DNA of 64,000 nt, from positions 1-64,000 of the forward strand of contig NZ_CALART010000002.1 in NCBI RefSeq assembly GCF_937888285.1, read 5' to 3'. How positions within the stretch are numbered: the first letter of the stretch is position 1; every line of letters begins with the position of its first letter. Below are positions 25,126 through 35,358 of the stretch, piece after piece. The stretch is from an uncultured Aquimonas sp. GTDB taxonomy: Bacteria > Pseudomonadota > Gammaproteobacteria > Xanthomonadales > Xanthomonadaceae. The position numbers were made by a program, and so were the translations under genes. The notes beneath the pieces were generated by a model that saw nothing but the letters and a program-made list of their open reading frames with translations, ran no database searches and was not told the DNA's origin.

Positions 25126-27801
25126 TCAGAACTGGTAGCGCACGCGCAGGCCGTAGGTGCGCGGATCGTTCAGGAAACGGATGTTCAGCTGCGAACCGAC
25201 CAGGGCCTTCTGCGAGACATCGTCACCCAGCAGGTTCGAGGCCCACAGCTCGAAGCGCCAGCTGCTGTTGGCCGGGGTGTAGCCGGCGCCGGCATTGATC
25301 GTCGTGTACGCGCTCTGGCGGTCCGGGAAGCCCGCGGTTGCCGCGTCCTCGACGCGCGAGACCGTGCCCGCCGTGTCGGACACGAACACCACGTCGCGGT
25401 TGTTGAACTGGGTGAGGTAGTAGGCCGAGCGGTAGCTGGCCAGGATCTGCCAGTCGAACACGCCGTTGCCGAGGTCGAACATGTGCTGCAGTCGCGCGTT
25501 CAAGGTCAGCTTCGAGGACAGCGGCAGCTCGTTGCCCGACAGGTCGATCTCGGAGGTGATGCCGCCCAGACCGTAGTCGATGCTGCGGACGTCGGCGACC
25601 ACGCCGCTCTTGATCTCGGTGTCGAGAAGCAGGGCGTTCAAGGTCAGCGTCCAGTCGCGCGAGAGGCTGAGCATGCTCTCGGCTTCCACGCCCATGATCC
25701 GCGACTTGCCGACGTTGCGATTGGCGAGCGCGAAGCCCGTGGCTTCGCCGGTCTCCGGGTTGAAGGCGATCGCGGTGAGGTCCTGGAAGACCTGGTCGCG
25801 GTAGTCGTAGAAGAAGCCGGCGACGTTGAAGGTCGAGCGACGGCCACGGAAGTCGAAGCTCTGCTTGGAGCCCAGCTCGAAGGCGGTGATCTTCTCCGGC
25901 TTGTAGGTCTCCGGGATCACGTTGATGTCGAAGCTGTCGTTGAAGCCGCCCGACTTGTGGCCGGTCGAGACCGTGCCGTAGAAGAGATGGTCATCCGACA
26001 GATCCTTCTCGAAGCCGAGCCGGAAATCGTTGAAGGTGAACTCACTGCTGCCCTCCTGCTGAGAGGGAATGCCGAGCGAGATCCACGGATGCGAACCGCT
26101 GGGCGTGCAGCTCAGGTTGCCTCCACCGGTGTCCGGGCGATCCACGCAGCCGCCGTTGGGATTCGTGCCGTCGGCGATCGGGCCGATCTGCTGGAAGATG
26201 GTGTCGTTGCGGCCAGCGGCGAGGATGCCCTGCAGCAGGAAGCGAGCGCGATCGGCATTGCTGGTGATGTTGCGGACATCGAAGTTCGGGCGCCGGGTCA
26301 GCGCCGGCAGGAAGCCCGGGGTGCCGAGGCGCACCGAGAAGCAGCAGCCGTCCTCGGCGCCGAGGCCGATCGTCCAGTTGCCGCCGATGCCGTAGCGGTA
26401 CTTCGATTCGTCGGTGTAGCGCAGGCCGCCCTTCAGGCGGAAGCTGTCGGTGACGTCGAAGGTGCCGTCGCCAAACACCGCCCAGGAGTCGCTGTTGACG
26501 TCGGGCATGGTGAACTCGGTGCCCGAGTAGAACACGCCCTTGTCGGCCAGCGAGAACAGTCCGACCTGCTGGTCTTCCTTGAAGTAGAAGCCGCCCGCGG
26601 TCCAGCGGAAGCGCGCGGAGTCGGGCGAGAACAGAAGCAGCTCATGGGTGTAGGACTTCGACAGGGTCTCCCAGTAGTTGGTCGAGAACAGGTCGTAGTC
26701 CGGACGCGTGGCGTCGCCGCTGCCGGGCGGACGCGGCTCCAGGTTGCGGCCGGGCCAGGTCACGCCGGCGCTGTTGGCATTGGTCTGGGTGAAATCGACG
26801 TCGCGGAACGAGGTGTTGTACTCGACGCGCAGGCCGCCGAAGTCGTAGGACAGGCTGCCCATCACGCCCTTGTTGGTCGAGTCCAGCGTGCCCTGGATGC
26901 CGTAGTAGACGACCTCGCGCAGGTTGATGTCGTCCGGGTTGAAGCCCTCCAGCGCTGCGCCATAGATGTTGGCGCCGGGGTAGCCGGTGCCGCCTTCCTG
27001 GCCGTAGTCGGCCATCAGGAACACGCGCAGGGCCTCGTTCGGCTCCCACAGGAAGGACAGGCGCGCCGCATCCTCGTTCTGGTAGCCGGCGGGCTTGAGC
27101 GAGGGATCGCCCACGTTCTTGTAGGAGGTCTCCTTCTCGACGTGGTAGCCGGACAGGCGGAGGGCCGCGGTGCTGCCCAGCGGCAGGTTCAGGCCGAACT
27201 CACCGCCGACATGGTCGCGGCTGCCGACCTCGCCCAGTGCGTAGCCACTGGTCTCGCCGAGCTGCGGCTTGACAGTGACGATGTTGAGGCTGCCGCCCAG
27301 CGCGTTGCGCCCGCGCACGGTGCCCTGCGGACCCTTGTTGACCTCGACGCGCTCGACGTCGAAGAACATCGCGCCGAGGCCGCGCGGCCGGGCGATGTAG
27401 GCGCCGTTGATGTGCGGTGCCGCGCCGGGATCACCGAGCTCGGTGTTGTTGGACGAACCGACGCCGCGGATGAAGATCTCGACGTTGCCTTCCTGGTTGG
27501 CGATGCTCAAGCCGGGAATCACGGTCTGCACGTTGCGCAGCTCGTTGTTGATGCCGAGCGAGCGCAGCTCGTCGCCGGTGAAGGCCTGGGCCGTGCCTGC
27601 GTACTTCTGCATGTCCTGCTCGCGGCGATCGACCGTCACGGTGATCGTGTCGAGTTCCTTGGCGCGCTCTTCGCTATCACGCTCGCTGTCCTGCGCACCG
27701 GCCGGGCCGGCGAGGACGATCGCGGTGAGTGCCACGGCCGTGGCGACGGCCAGACGATGACGGCGCGGCGTCGGCCGGCCCTGGTACTGAGTGCTGCGCA
27801 T
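25126..27801 (-). CDS. TonB-dependent outer-membrane receptor for oligosaccharide
   Basis: 891 residues from ATG 27801, after a GGGAGGGG-type leader. The signal peptide (about 14-36, AGA|QDS) is followed by a TonB box-like 'DTITVTV' at 51-57. A plug domain has 'IPGLSIANQEGNVEIFIRGVGSSNNTELGDPG' and 'VERVEVNKGPQGTVRGRNALGG'. A 22-strand barrel then ends in 'TYGLRVRYQF' (C-terminal Phe). It is not of the siderophore type by context. Lying between a GH3 glucanase and a sugar symporter, it probably imports beta-gluco-oligosaccharides across the outer membrane. Confidence 0.9.
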   Translation of the reverse strand: MRSTQYQGRPTPRRHRLAVATAVALTAIVLAGPAGAQDSERDSEERAKELDTITVTVDRREQDMQKYAGTAQAFTGDELRSLGINNELRNVQTVIPGLSIANQEGNVEIFIRGVGSSNNTELGDPGAAPHINGAYIARPRGLGAMFFDVERVEVNKGPQGTVRGRNALGGSLNIVTVKPQLGETSGYALGEVGSRDHVGGEFGLNLPLGSTAALRLSGYHVEKETSYKNVGDPSLKPAGYQNEDAARLSFLWEPNEALRVFLMADYGQEGGTGYPGANIYGAALEGFNPDDINLREVVYYGIQGTLDSTNKGVMGSLSYDFGGLRVEYNTSFRDVDFTQTNANSAGVTWPGRNLEPRPPGSGDATRPDYDLFSTNYWETLSKSYTHELLLFSPDSARFRWTAGGFYFKEDQQVGLFSLADKGVFYSGTEFTMPDVNSDSWAVFGDGTFDVTDSFRLKGGLRYTDESKYRYGIGGNWTIGLGAEDGCCFSVRLGTPGFLPALTRRPNFDVRNITSNADRARFLLQGILAAGRNDTIFQQIGPIADGTNPNGGCVDRPDTGGGNLSCTPSGSHPWISLGIPSQQEGSSEFTFNDFRLGFEKDLSDDHLFYGTVSTGHKSGGFNDSFDINVIPETYKPEKITAFELGSKQSFDFRGRRSTFNVAGFFYDYRDQVFQDLTAIAFNPETGEATGFALANRNVGKSRIMGVEAESMLSLSRDWTLTLNALLLDTEIKSGVVADVRSIDYGLGGITSEIDLSGNELPLSSKLTLNARLQHMFDLGNGVFDWQILASYRSAYYLTQFNNRDVVFVSDTAGTVSRVEDAATAGFPDRQSAYTTINAGAGYTPANSSWRFELWASNLLGDDVSQKALVGSQLNIRFLNDPRTYGLRVRYQF

Positions 27802-28047
27802 TGTCGATCCCCTCCCGGCGCCTGCGGCTGTGTTCGCCCGTGCGCCCTGTTGACTGCCCCAAACACCCGCCGCGTCGCGGCGGGAATCCTCTTGTGCGAC
27901 GGGCCTGAGCCCGTTCGCGCTGTGTTCCGTCACGCCCCCGGGCGTGGCGCAGATCCCTTAGGCACAGATCAAGTCCCTCCTGGCCTTGATCAGTGGAAGC
28001 CGGTCCGGCACATGTCCGGACTCGCTTTCGCCGGATCGAGCACTTAC
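27802..28047. other. Leader region of the TonB receptor gene
   Basis: No gene is seen. The interval separates the GH3 stop from the receptor start (both leftward). It contains the end of a repeat element and a CGCCCCCGGGCG palindrome near 27932-27943. Confidence 0.5.
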
Positions 28048-28109
28048 GTGCTTGACCCATGGGCGCGCCCTCCATGGCGCGCGACAACGCTGAATCCTTC
28101 AGCGTTGCC
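28048..28109 (-). repeat. Two-hairpin repeat directly after the GH3 stop codon
   Basis: This 62-nt sequence matches 38785-38846 at about 54 of 62 positions. On the minus strand it forms CAACGCTGAA...TTCAGCGTTG and then GCGCGCC...GGCGCGC. The GH3 stop begins 1 nt away (28111). It may serve as terminator or mRNA 3' end. Confidence 0.8.
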
Positions 28110-28110
28110 C

Positions 28111-30699
28111 TTACTCGCTGCCGCAGGCCAGCACGAGCTCGGCATCGGTGCCGAGTTCGACGGTGGCGATGCGCAGCGCGGTGCCGGCGCCGGCTTCGAG
28201 CTGCAGCGCCGCATCCACGCGGTCGACCTTGAGGCCACCGCTGCGCAGGCACTTCAGCGGCAGGCCGACGCGCAGCCACTGTCCGCGCACGGCGCCAAGC
28301 CGCGTGCCCAGATCGACGCTGGCCGCGCAGCCCTCGCCGCAGCCCATGCCGAGCCGCAGTCCTTCATCCCCGAGAGCGTCCAGCCGCAGCCGGACCAGCA
28401 GGCGCACGTCGCCATTGGTCTCGCGCTCGATGTCGACGGGCTCGTCCAGCTGCAGGCGCAGTGCGCCCTTCGCGCTCCAGCTGAGCGCACGGGCGTCCTC
28501 CTGGGCGAGGTGGTCGACCGCGCGCAGTTCTACGGCACCCGCCGGGCTGCGTGCGGGGCCGTTGCCGACGACGCCCAGGCTGCCCTGCGAATCCACCAGC
28601 TCGAAGCGCGCCCCGGCGGCCAGTGCGCCGCGCGCGAACCATTGGCCGCTGCGGGTCACGGCCGACAGGTCGATGTCCTCGGGCAGCGCGGCGAGCTCGC
28701 CGTCCTGGCCGTAGCGCAGGCCGTGGCCGAAGGCGAACAGCGGGGCGTAGTCGGCATCGCCCACGTTCAGGGTGTACTGGTCCGCGCGCGCCGGCCAGGA
28801 GAACGAAAGGCGGCCGTGGAAGTCGTGCTGGACCTCGCCATCGGCCGCGCGCAGAAGGACATCGGCGACACCAGCACCCTCGCTGCCCGGCAGCCAAGCA
28901 GCGACGAAGGCATCGGAGGCATTGAGCTCGCGATTGACCCACAGCGGGCGGCCCGACAGGAACACCGCGACCACCGGAATGCCCTCGGTGCGCAGGCGCA
29001 GCAGCAGGTCGAGGTCACGGCGGTCGTCGGGGCGGTAGGCGAGGGTGTCGACATCGCCCTGGAATTCGGCGTAGGGATCCTCGCCGAACACCACCACGGC
29101 GACATCCGGGCGCTGCTGGAAGCGGCCGTCGACGGCCAGCTCGGCCTGTCCGCCAGCGGCTTCGACCTGCGCGCGCAGCCCTTGCCAGATCGAGGTCGCG
29201 CCGGGGAAATCGGAGGGCTGGGTGCCAGTGCCCTGCCAGGTCAGGGTCCAGCCGCCGCTCTGCTTGGCCACGCTGTCGGCGCCATCGCCGGCCACACCGA
29301 TGCGCCGCTTTGGATCCAGCGGCAGCAGTTGGCCGGCATTCTTCAGCAGCACCAGCGAACGGCGCACGGCCTCGCGCGCCACGGCGCGGTGTTCCGGCGC
29401 GCCGATCAGCTCGAAGCGCCCGCCGAGCGCGCGTTCCGACGGTTTGGGCGCGTCGATCAGGCCCATAGACAGCTTCACGCGCAGAATCCGCGCGACCGCC
29501 TCGTCGATGCGCTCGGGGCTGAGGCGCTTGGTGCGCGCGGCGGCCAGCGTGTTGCTGTACAGATCACGCCAGCTGTCCGGCGCCATGAACATGTCGACGC
29601 CGGCCTCGATCGAGGCCGGACAGTCGGTCGGCGTGCAGCCGGGCACCTGGCCGTGGCCGTTCCAGTCGCCGACCACAAAGCCGTCGAAGCCCATGCGTCC
29701 GCGCAGGACATCGGTGAGCAGGCCGCGATGGCCGTGCAGCTTCACGCCATTCCAGCTGGAGAAGCTGGCCATGACGGTCTGCACGCCCGCCGCGATGGCC
29801 GGTGGATAGCCGGCCGCATGGATGTCGCGCAGTTCGGCCTCGCTGACGCGGGTATCGCCCTGGTCGCGGCCATCGGCGGTGCCACCGTCGCCGACGAAGT
29901 GCTTGGCCGCGGACAGCACGCGCTGCTCGCCGAGGAAATCCGAGCGGCCGGGCACGCCCTGCAGGCCATGCACGACGGCAGCGGCATAGCTGGCCACCAC
30001 GGCGGGATCTTCCGAGAAACCTTCGTAGCTGCGACCCCAGCGGTCGTCGCGCGGGACCGTGAGGGTGGGGGCGAAGGTCCACTCGGCGCCGGTCACGCGC
30101 AGCTCGCGGGCAGTGATTTCGGCGATGCGTCCAACCAGCGCGGGGTCGCGCGTCGCGCCCAGCCCGATGTTGTGCGGGAACAGGGTCGCGCCAACAACGT
30201 TGTTGTGGCCATGCACGGCGTCGATGCCGAACAGAAGCGGAATCGCGGTGCCGCGACGGCTGGCGTTGGCAGCGTGGAAGGCGTCGGCCAGGGCCAGCCA
30301 TTCCTGCGCGGTAGCGAAGGCCTTGCCGCCGGGCGCGGAATTGCCGCCAGCGAGGATCGAGCCCAGAGGATAGCGGCGCAGCTCCTCGGGGCGGATGCTG
30401 CCGATGTCGGCCTGGATCAGCTGGCCGACCTTTTCTTCGAGCGTCATTCGCGACAGCAGCTCGGCCACGCGCGCTTCAATCGCGTCTTCGCGCTTCAGGC
30501 CGGCCTGCGTCTGCGGCCACTGTGCCGGGTCGACTTCCGCGGTTCTATCCGGACCTGCCCAAGCGGCTGCCGCCGACAGCAGCGCACAGGCCGCCGCAGC
30601 GCCGATCGACAGGCCTCGGGCCTGTTTGTTCAGGCGTCGGGCCAAACGCTCCCGCGCCGCGGACTGCGCGTGGCAGCCGGCCGAAACTGGTGGATTCAC
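28111..30699 (-). CDS. GH3 exo-beta-glucosidase / glucan glucohydrolase, exported
   Basis: 862 residues from GTG 30699 with GGGAGGG 5 nt upstream. A basic N-terminus and hydrophobic stretch (about 31-48) form the signal peptide. The GH3 N-terminal barrel includes 'GTAIPLLFGIDAVHGHNNV', 'KHFVGDGGT' (266-274) and nucleophile Asp345 in 'FVVGDWNGHG'. The alpha/beta sandwich domain contains 'REAVRRSLVLLKN' and 'VVVFGEDPYAEFQGD'. The C-terminal ~200 residues are an extra beta domain found in long exo-1,3/1,4-glucan glucohydrolases (ExoP type). It releases glucose from beta-glucans or cellodextrins in the periplasm or outside. Confidence 0.92.
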   Translation of the reverse strand: MNPPVSAGCHAQSAARERLARRLNKQARGLSIGAAAACALLSAAAAWAGPDRTAEVDPAQWPQTQAGLKREDAIEARVAELLSRMTLEEKVGQLIQADIGSIRPEELRRYPLGSILAGGNSAPGGKAFATAQEWLALADAFHAANASRRGTAIPLLFGIDAVHGHNNVVGATLFPHNIGLGATRDPALVGRIAEITARELRVTGAEWTFAPTLTVPRDDRWGRSYEGFSEDPAVVASYAAAVVHGLQGVPGRSDFLGEQRVLSAAKHFVGDGGTADGRDQGDTRVSEAELRDIHAAGYPPAIAAGVQTVMASFSSWNGVKLHGHRGLLTDVLRGRMGFDGFVVGDWNGHGQVPGCTPTDCPASIEAGVDMFMAPDSWRDLYSNTLAAARTKRLSPERIDEAVARILRVKLSMGLIDAPKPSERALGGRFELIGAPEHRAVAREAVRRSLVLLKNAGQLLPLDPKRRIGVAGDGADSVAKQSGGWTLTWQGTGTQPSDFPGATSIWQGLRAQVEAAGGQAELAVDGRFQQRPDVAVVVFGEDPYAEFQGDVDTLAYRPDDRRDLDLLLRLRTEGIPVVAVFLSGRPLWVNRELNASDAFVAAWLPGSEGAGVADVLLRAADGEVQHDFHGRLSFSWPARADQYTLNVGDADYAPLFAFGHGLRYGQDGELAALPEDIDLSAVTRSGQWFARGALAAGARFELVDSQGSLGVVGNGPARSPAGAVELRAVDHLAQEDARALSWSAKGALRLQLDEPVDIERETNGDVRLLVRLRLDALGDEGLRLGMGCGEGCAASVDLGTRLGAVRGQWLRVGLPLKCLRSGGLKVDRVDAALQLEAGAGTALRIATVELGTDAELVLACGSE

Positions 30700-30773
30700 G
30701 ATGTCCCTCCCGCCACTTGGAACGCATCCGCGGTGCGCGGATGCCGCTGGCGTCTTGATGCGCCGTGGACGCT

Positions 30774-30802
30774 AACTTTGCCCAAACTGACATCGCTGTC
30801 AA
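30774..30802 (-). promoter_or_regulatory. GH3 promoter with overlapping palindromic operator
   Basis: On the minus strand TTGACA (30802-30797) is followed after 17 nt by AAAGTT, a -35 and a weak -10. The palindrome TGACATCGCTGTCA (30788-30801) covers the -35 and shares ATCGCTGTCA with the glk/lacI intergenic site, consistent with repression by the LacI-type protein. Confidence 0.6.
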
Positions 30803-30937
30803 TCACTTTCTTCGCAATCGGATCACTATGGCTCGAGGAGAGGTGCTGGCCTCCGAGCACCGTGTCTGGTGAGGCAAGTAGAGCCAGCGCGCGCGGGCGG
30901 TATCCTTTCTTCGCTCGCTGGGCGCGGCTGCGAAAGT

Positions 30938-31708
30938 TCAGCCGGGCAGGGCGAACAGGCGGCGCGCGTTGGCGCTGGACTGTTCCGCAACGGACCCAAT
31001 GCTGGTGTCGCGCAGTGCGGCGATACAGGCCGCGACCTCGACCACGCGCGAGGGCAGGTTGCGCTGGCCGCGGTAGGGCATCAGCGGCTGGTCGGGAGCG
31101 TCGGATTCCAGCAGCAGGAACTCGATTGGCATCGTCGCGACGAGCTCGCGCAAGCGCTGCGCGCGCGGGTAGGTCACCGGCCCGCCGATGCCGAGCAGGA
31201 AGCCGAGGTCGAACAGCTGGCGCGCCTGCTCGGCGCTGCCAGCGTAGCTGTGCACCACCCCACGCAGGCGGCCGCGATAGCGCTTGAGCGCGATCAGCGT
31301 GGCCTCGACCGCGCGACGCGCGTGCAGAATCACCGGCAGTCCGGCCGCAGCGGCAAGCGTGAGCTGCGCCTCGAAGTAGTGCTGCTGTTCAGCGGGGTCC
31401 AGTGTCTCGACGTAGAAATCGAGGCCGAACTCGCCGACCGCGACCGGTTGTTCCTTGTGCAGCCAGGTTTCGAGCAGGTCGAGATGCTCGCGCCGGTGCT
31501 CGGCGAGGAACATCGGATGCAGCCCATAAGCGGGATACAGATCGCGCTCGCTCGCACAGAGTTCGCGCAGGCCAGGCCAGCTGGCTGCAGTGACCGCTGG
31601 GATCACCTGGGCCACGATGCCGGCGGCGCGCGCCTGTGCGAGAACCGCACCGCGGTCGCCATCGAACTCCGGCGCATCCAGATGGCAGTGGCTGTCGATC
31701 AGCTGCAC
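30938..31708 (-). CDS. tatD: TatD-family metal-dependent hydrolase
   Basis: 256 residues. The metal-binding 'DSHCHLD' at the N-terminus, 'PAYGLHPMF', 'VAVGEFGLDFY', 'LPVILHARRAVEA', 'VVHSYAGSAEQARQLFDLGFLLGIGG' and 'FLLLESDAPDQPLMPYRGQRN' give the TIM-barrel TatD-type DNase/amidohydrolase fold. Members are 3'-5' exonucleases or uncharacterised phosphoesterases, unrelated to Tat export in function. It reads leftward after a small membrane-protein gene (14 nt gap) and is probably co-transcribed with it. Confidence 0.93.
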   Translation of the reverse strand: MQLIDSHCHLDAPEFDGDRGAVLAQARAAGIVAQVIPAVTAASWPGLRELCASERDLYPAYGLHPMFLAEHRREHLDLLETWLHKEQPVAVGEFGLDFYVETLDPAEQQHYFEAQLTLAAAAGLPVILHARRAVEATLIALKRYRGRLRGVVHSYAGSAEQARQLFDLGFLLGIGGPVTYPRAQRLRELVATMPIEFLLLESDAPDQPLMPYRGQRNLPSRVVEVAACIAALRDTSIGSVAEQSSANARRLFALPG

Positions 31709-31722
31709 GTGGGGCTCGCGAC

Positions 31723-31998
31723 TCAGGCCTTGTCGACGCGGCGGGCTTCGCCCTCGATCGGCGCGCGCGGCGGAACATCAGCGCCTTCCTGAGCGTTGCC
31801 GCCGCGTCGCTGTTTCCAGCTGCCGAGCAGCAGGGTGGCCGAGAACAGCAGCAGTTCGTCGACGAAGGGCAGGGGATCGGGCACGAACAGGGTGAGCAGG
31901 AACAGCGTCGCGGTAGCCAGCGCCAGCTGCGGAAAACGCAGGCGCTGCAGGCGGCGTCGCAGGAAGTTCGGCAGCAGGGCGATGAGGAATCGGGGCAT
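31723..31998 (-). CDS. DUF6116-type small membrane protein
   Basis: 91 residues from ATG 31998. One or two hydrophobic segments ('FPQLALATATLFLLTLFVPDPLPFVDELLLFSATLLLGSW') follow a basic 'NFLRRRLQRLRF'. The pattern fits the DUF6116 group frequent in Xanthomonadales. It is an inner-membrane protein of unknown function. Because it lies 14 nt upstream of tatD, the two probably form an operon. Confidence 0.75.
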   Translation of the reverse strand: MPRFLIALLPNFLRRRLQRLRFPQLALATATLFLLTLFVPDPLPFVDELLLFSATLLLGSWKQRRGGNAQEGADVPPRAPIEGEARRVDKA

Positions 31999-32007
31999 GG
32001 GAGAGCC

Positions 32008-32045
32008 GGGATCGGGGATTCGGGATTCGAGATTCGGGAGCGCGT
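32008..32045. repeat. GGGATTCGGGATTC short tandem repeat
   Basis: Imperfect repeats of the heptamer GGGATTC/GATTCGG. Related runs occur at 34947-34985 and, in reverse, near 56811-56840. Such stretches are common between Xanthomonadales genes. Confidence 0.7.
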
Positions 32046-32229
32046 CGCGTGCACGTCCTGCTCGCCCGCCGAGGTTAGCGCGACCAGCGCGCAGGCGCGC
32101 TTCCGTGCGCTGAACCGCGCGTGGCGAGGCTCTTGAGTTGCCCGTCGCCCACAACGTGACAGGCCCGCACATGGCGGGCCTGTCTGGTGTTCAGCGATGT
32201 CAGCGCGAACTCCGCGAGCGCGGCTCGAC

Positions 32230-33558
<1,329 letters not shown>

Positions 33559-33850
33559 TGGAACTTCCGTGGGAGGTCCCGAGCGCTCCCTGCAACCGCG
33601 CTCAAGGGATGGATCGAACGGCGAGGATTCGCCTGCGACCGTCAACGCGAACACCGCGTCGAGGACAGCTCCGAGGAGGGGAAAGGGCGGCGGCTGGACC
33701 CGGCGGTTTCCATGCGGCCTCTGGCCGGTGAGGGAAACTTGAGGCCCTGGGGAGAGCGCACGGCACCTCGGGGCGTGGCGGAGACTACAGCACGCGCCGC
33801 CCCGGGTCACTTCAATTCGTGTGAACTCTGCTGAACGGAGGCCTCGCCGT
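33559..33850. other. Region upstream of rhlE
   Basis: No gene is seen. It separates the NlpC/P60 gene stop from the rhlE start, both leftward, and probably contains the rhlE promoter and a long 5' leader. No convincing -35/-10 pair was picked. Confidence 0.45.
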
Positions 33851-34426
33851 TCACAGAATGCGCTTGGCGCCGAGGTAGTGATCGCGCCAGTAGTGGCCAT
33901 CCAGCGCATCCAGCCGCACCGTGCCGCCGCTGCTCGGCGCGTGCACGAAGCGGCCCTCGCCGACATAGATGCCCGCATGGTTGACCCGGCCGCGGCTGCC
34001 GAAGAACACCAGATCGCCCGACGCAAGCTGTGCCCGGCGCACGTCGCGTCCGCGCATGGCCTGCAGTTCGCGGGTGGTACGCGGCAGGCTGAGCGCTGCA
34101 GCCTGGCGGAACACATAGCCGATGAGGCCGCTGCAGTCGAAGCCACCGGCAGGCGTGTTGCCGCCATACCGATAGGGCGTGCCGACCAGCGAGATGGCGA
34201 GGAACAGCACGTCCTGGGCGGCATGGCCAACCACGCCTGCGCGGCCGTGATCGGCCCGCGGCGATGGGCTCGACGGCGCCTGCGGACGCTTCGGCGCCGA
34301 GCCGCAGGCGACCAGTGCGAGCAGGGCCAGGCCCAACAGCCAGCGCGGCGCGCCGTGACGCAGGCCCGAGCGGCGGCTATCCTTGCGCGTTGCGTCCAAT
34401 CCGATCACCAGCGAAGACCCCAGCAT
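33851..34426 (-). CDS. NlpC/P60 peptidoglycan endopeptidase, lipoprotein
   Basis: 191 residues if started at ATG 34426; GTG 34408 or TTG 34399 are alternatives that would not overlap the neighbouring start. The hydrophobic segment ends in LVACG (lipobox). The catalytic domain has Cys in 'GGFDCSGLIGYVF', His in 'GRVNHAGIYVG' and a third polar residue in 'FVHAPSSG', plus 'GTPYRYGGNTPAG', typical of Spr/MepS-like D,L-endopeptidases. These cut peptidoglycan cross-links or stem peptides in the periplasm. It is divergent from the slyD-like gene. Confidence 0.87.
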   Translation of the reverse strand: MLGSSLVIGLDATRKDSRRSGLRHGAPRWLLGLALLALVACGSAPKRPQAPSSPSPRADHGRAGVVGHAAQDVLFLAISLVGTPYRYGGNTPAGGFDCSGLIGYVFRQAAALSLPRTTRELQAMRGRDVRRAQLASGDLVFFGSRGRVNHAGIYVGEGRFVHAPSSGGTVRLDALDGHYWRDHYLGAKRIL

Positions 34427-34904
34427 GAAAGTCGAAGAAAACCGCGTCGTCCGTTTCCATTACACCGTGTCCGAAGGCGGCCGCGAAGTCGAGAGCTCGC
34501 GCAGCGTCGGCGAGCCGCTGGCCGTGCTGTTCGGCAAGGGCGGCCTGATCCCCGGCGTCGAGAAGGCGCTCGCGGGCCGCGAGTCCGGCGACACGGTGCA
34601 GGCCGAAGTGAGCCCGGAAGAAGGCTACGGCCCCTACCGCCCCGAGCTGACCCAGCGCGTGCCGAAGAAGCATTTCAAGAACATGCCCCTGGCCGTGGGC
34701 CAGACCGTGATGATGCAGACCCAGCAGGGCCCGCGCCCGATCACCATCAAGAAGGTCGGCATGAGCGTGGTCGACATCGACCTGAACCACCCGATGGCCG
34801 GCAAGCAGCTCAGCTTCGACATCGAGATCATCGAGGTACGCGAGGCCAGCGCCGAGGAGATCGATCACGGTCATGTGCACGGCGAAGGCGGCGTGCGGCA
34901 CTGA
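34425..34904 (+). CDS. slyD: SlyD-like FKBP peptidyl-prolyl isomerase (copy 1)
   Basis: 159 residues from ATG 34425, whose first base pairs lie inside the CATG shared with the opposite-strand NlpC start. FKBP core 'VVRFHYTVSEGGREVESS', 'LFGKGGLIPGVEKALAGRESGDTVQAEVSPEEGYG' and an insert-in-flap domain (about 70-125) ending 'DLNHPMAGKQLSFDIEIIEVREAS'. The tail 'DHGHVHGEGGVRH' holds four His, a short form of SlyD's metal-binding tail. It is a cytosolic folding chaperone/isomerase, possibly with a role in nickel handling. A paralogue is at 61885. Confidence 0.92.
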   Translation: MKVEENRVVRFHYTVSEGGREVESSRSVGEPLAVLFGKGGLIPGVEKALAGRESGDTVQAEVSPEEGYGPYRPELTQRVPKKHFKNMPLAVGQTVMMQTQQGPRPITIKKVGMSVVDIDLNHPMAGKQLSFDIEIIEVREASAEEIDHGHVHGEGGVRH

Positions 34905-35179
34905 TTGCCCTGCTGCCTCCGCCTGCGCGGCGGGGGCAGCTTCATTGGGGATTCGGGATTCGCGATTCGGGATTGGGGATTCGCGAAGCGTTGAGGCCCG
35001 AGGCCTGCAGCTCGCCGCCCTTTCCGATCGATAAGCACGCCCGGAGCGTCGGATGGGGGACGGCGCAAGGCCCGGGCTTGCGAGCTGCCAATCCAGTTCT
35101 CGATGCCGCTGCCCCGGTCGCCGCGGCGAAGCTGCGCGCAAGTCGAAGCGGCGTCTGCAGTCTCAGCTTCAATGGCCTG
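34905..35179. other. Intergenic region with GATTCGGG repeats
   Basis: No gene is seen. It contains the 34947-34985 run of GGGATTCG repeats. The remainder has no feature I can support. Confidence 0.5.
34947..34985. repeat. GGGATTCGGGATTCG short tandem repeat
   Basis: Five imperfect copies of a GGATTCG-type unit. Same family as 32008-32045. Confidence 0.7.
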
Positions 35180-35215
35180 AAAAGCAGAAGGCCCGCTCTT
35201 GCGAGCGGGCCTTCT
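35180..35215 (-). terminator. Rho-independent terminator of tRNA-Leu
   Basis: A 13-bp perfect stem, 35186-35198 with 35203-35215, closes a TTGC/GCAA tetraloop. On the minus strand it is followed by GCTTTT. It starts 11 nt beyond the tRNA 3' end. Confidence 0.88.
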
Positions 35216-35225
35216 GTCTTCAATC

Positions 35226-35310
<85 letters not shown>

Positions 35311-35358
35311 AGGTGTCCCGCAGTGCGCGCCTTGCGTTGCAGCACCGGAGAGCCGCGC

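Noticed and set aside
25483..31287. A 1934-codon open frame on the plus strand
   Set aside because: It runs antisense across the TonB receptor and GH3 genes, both of which have clear family motifs. Its translation is low-complexity Ala/Arg/Gly/Asp text typical of high-GC shadow frames.
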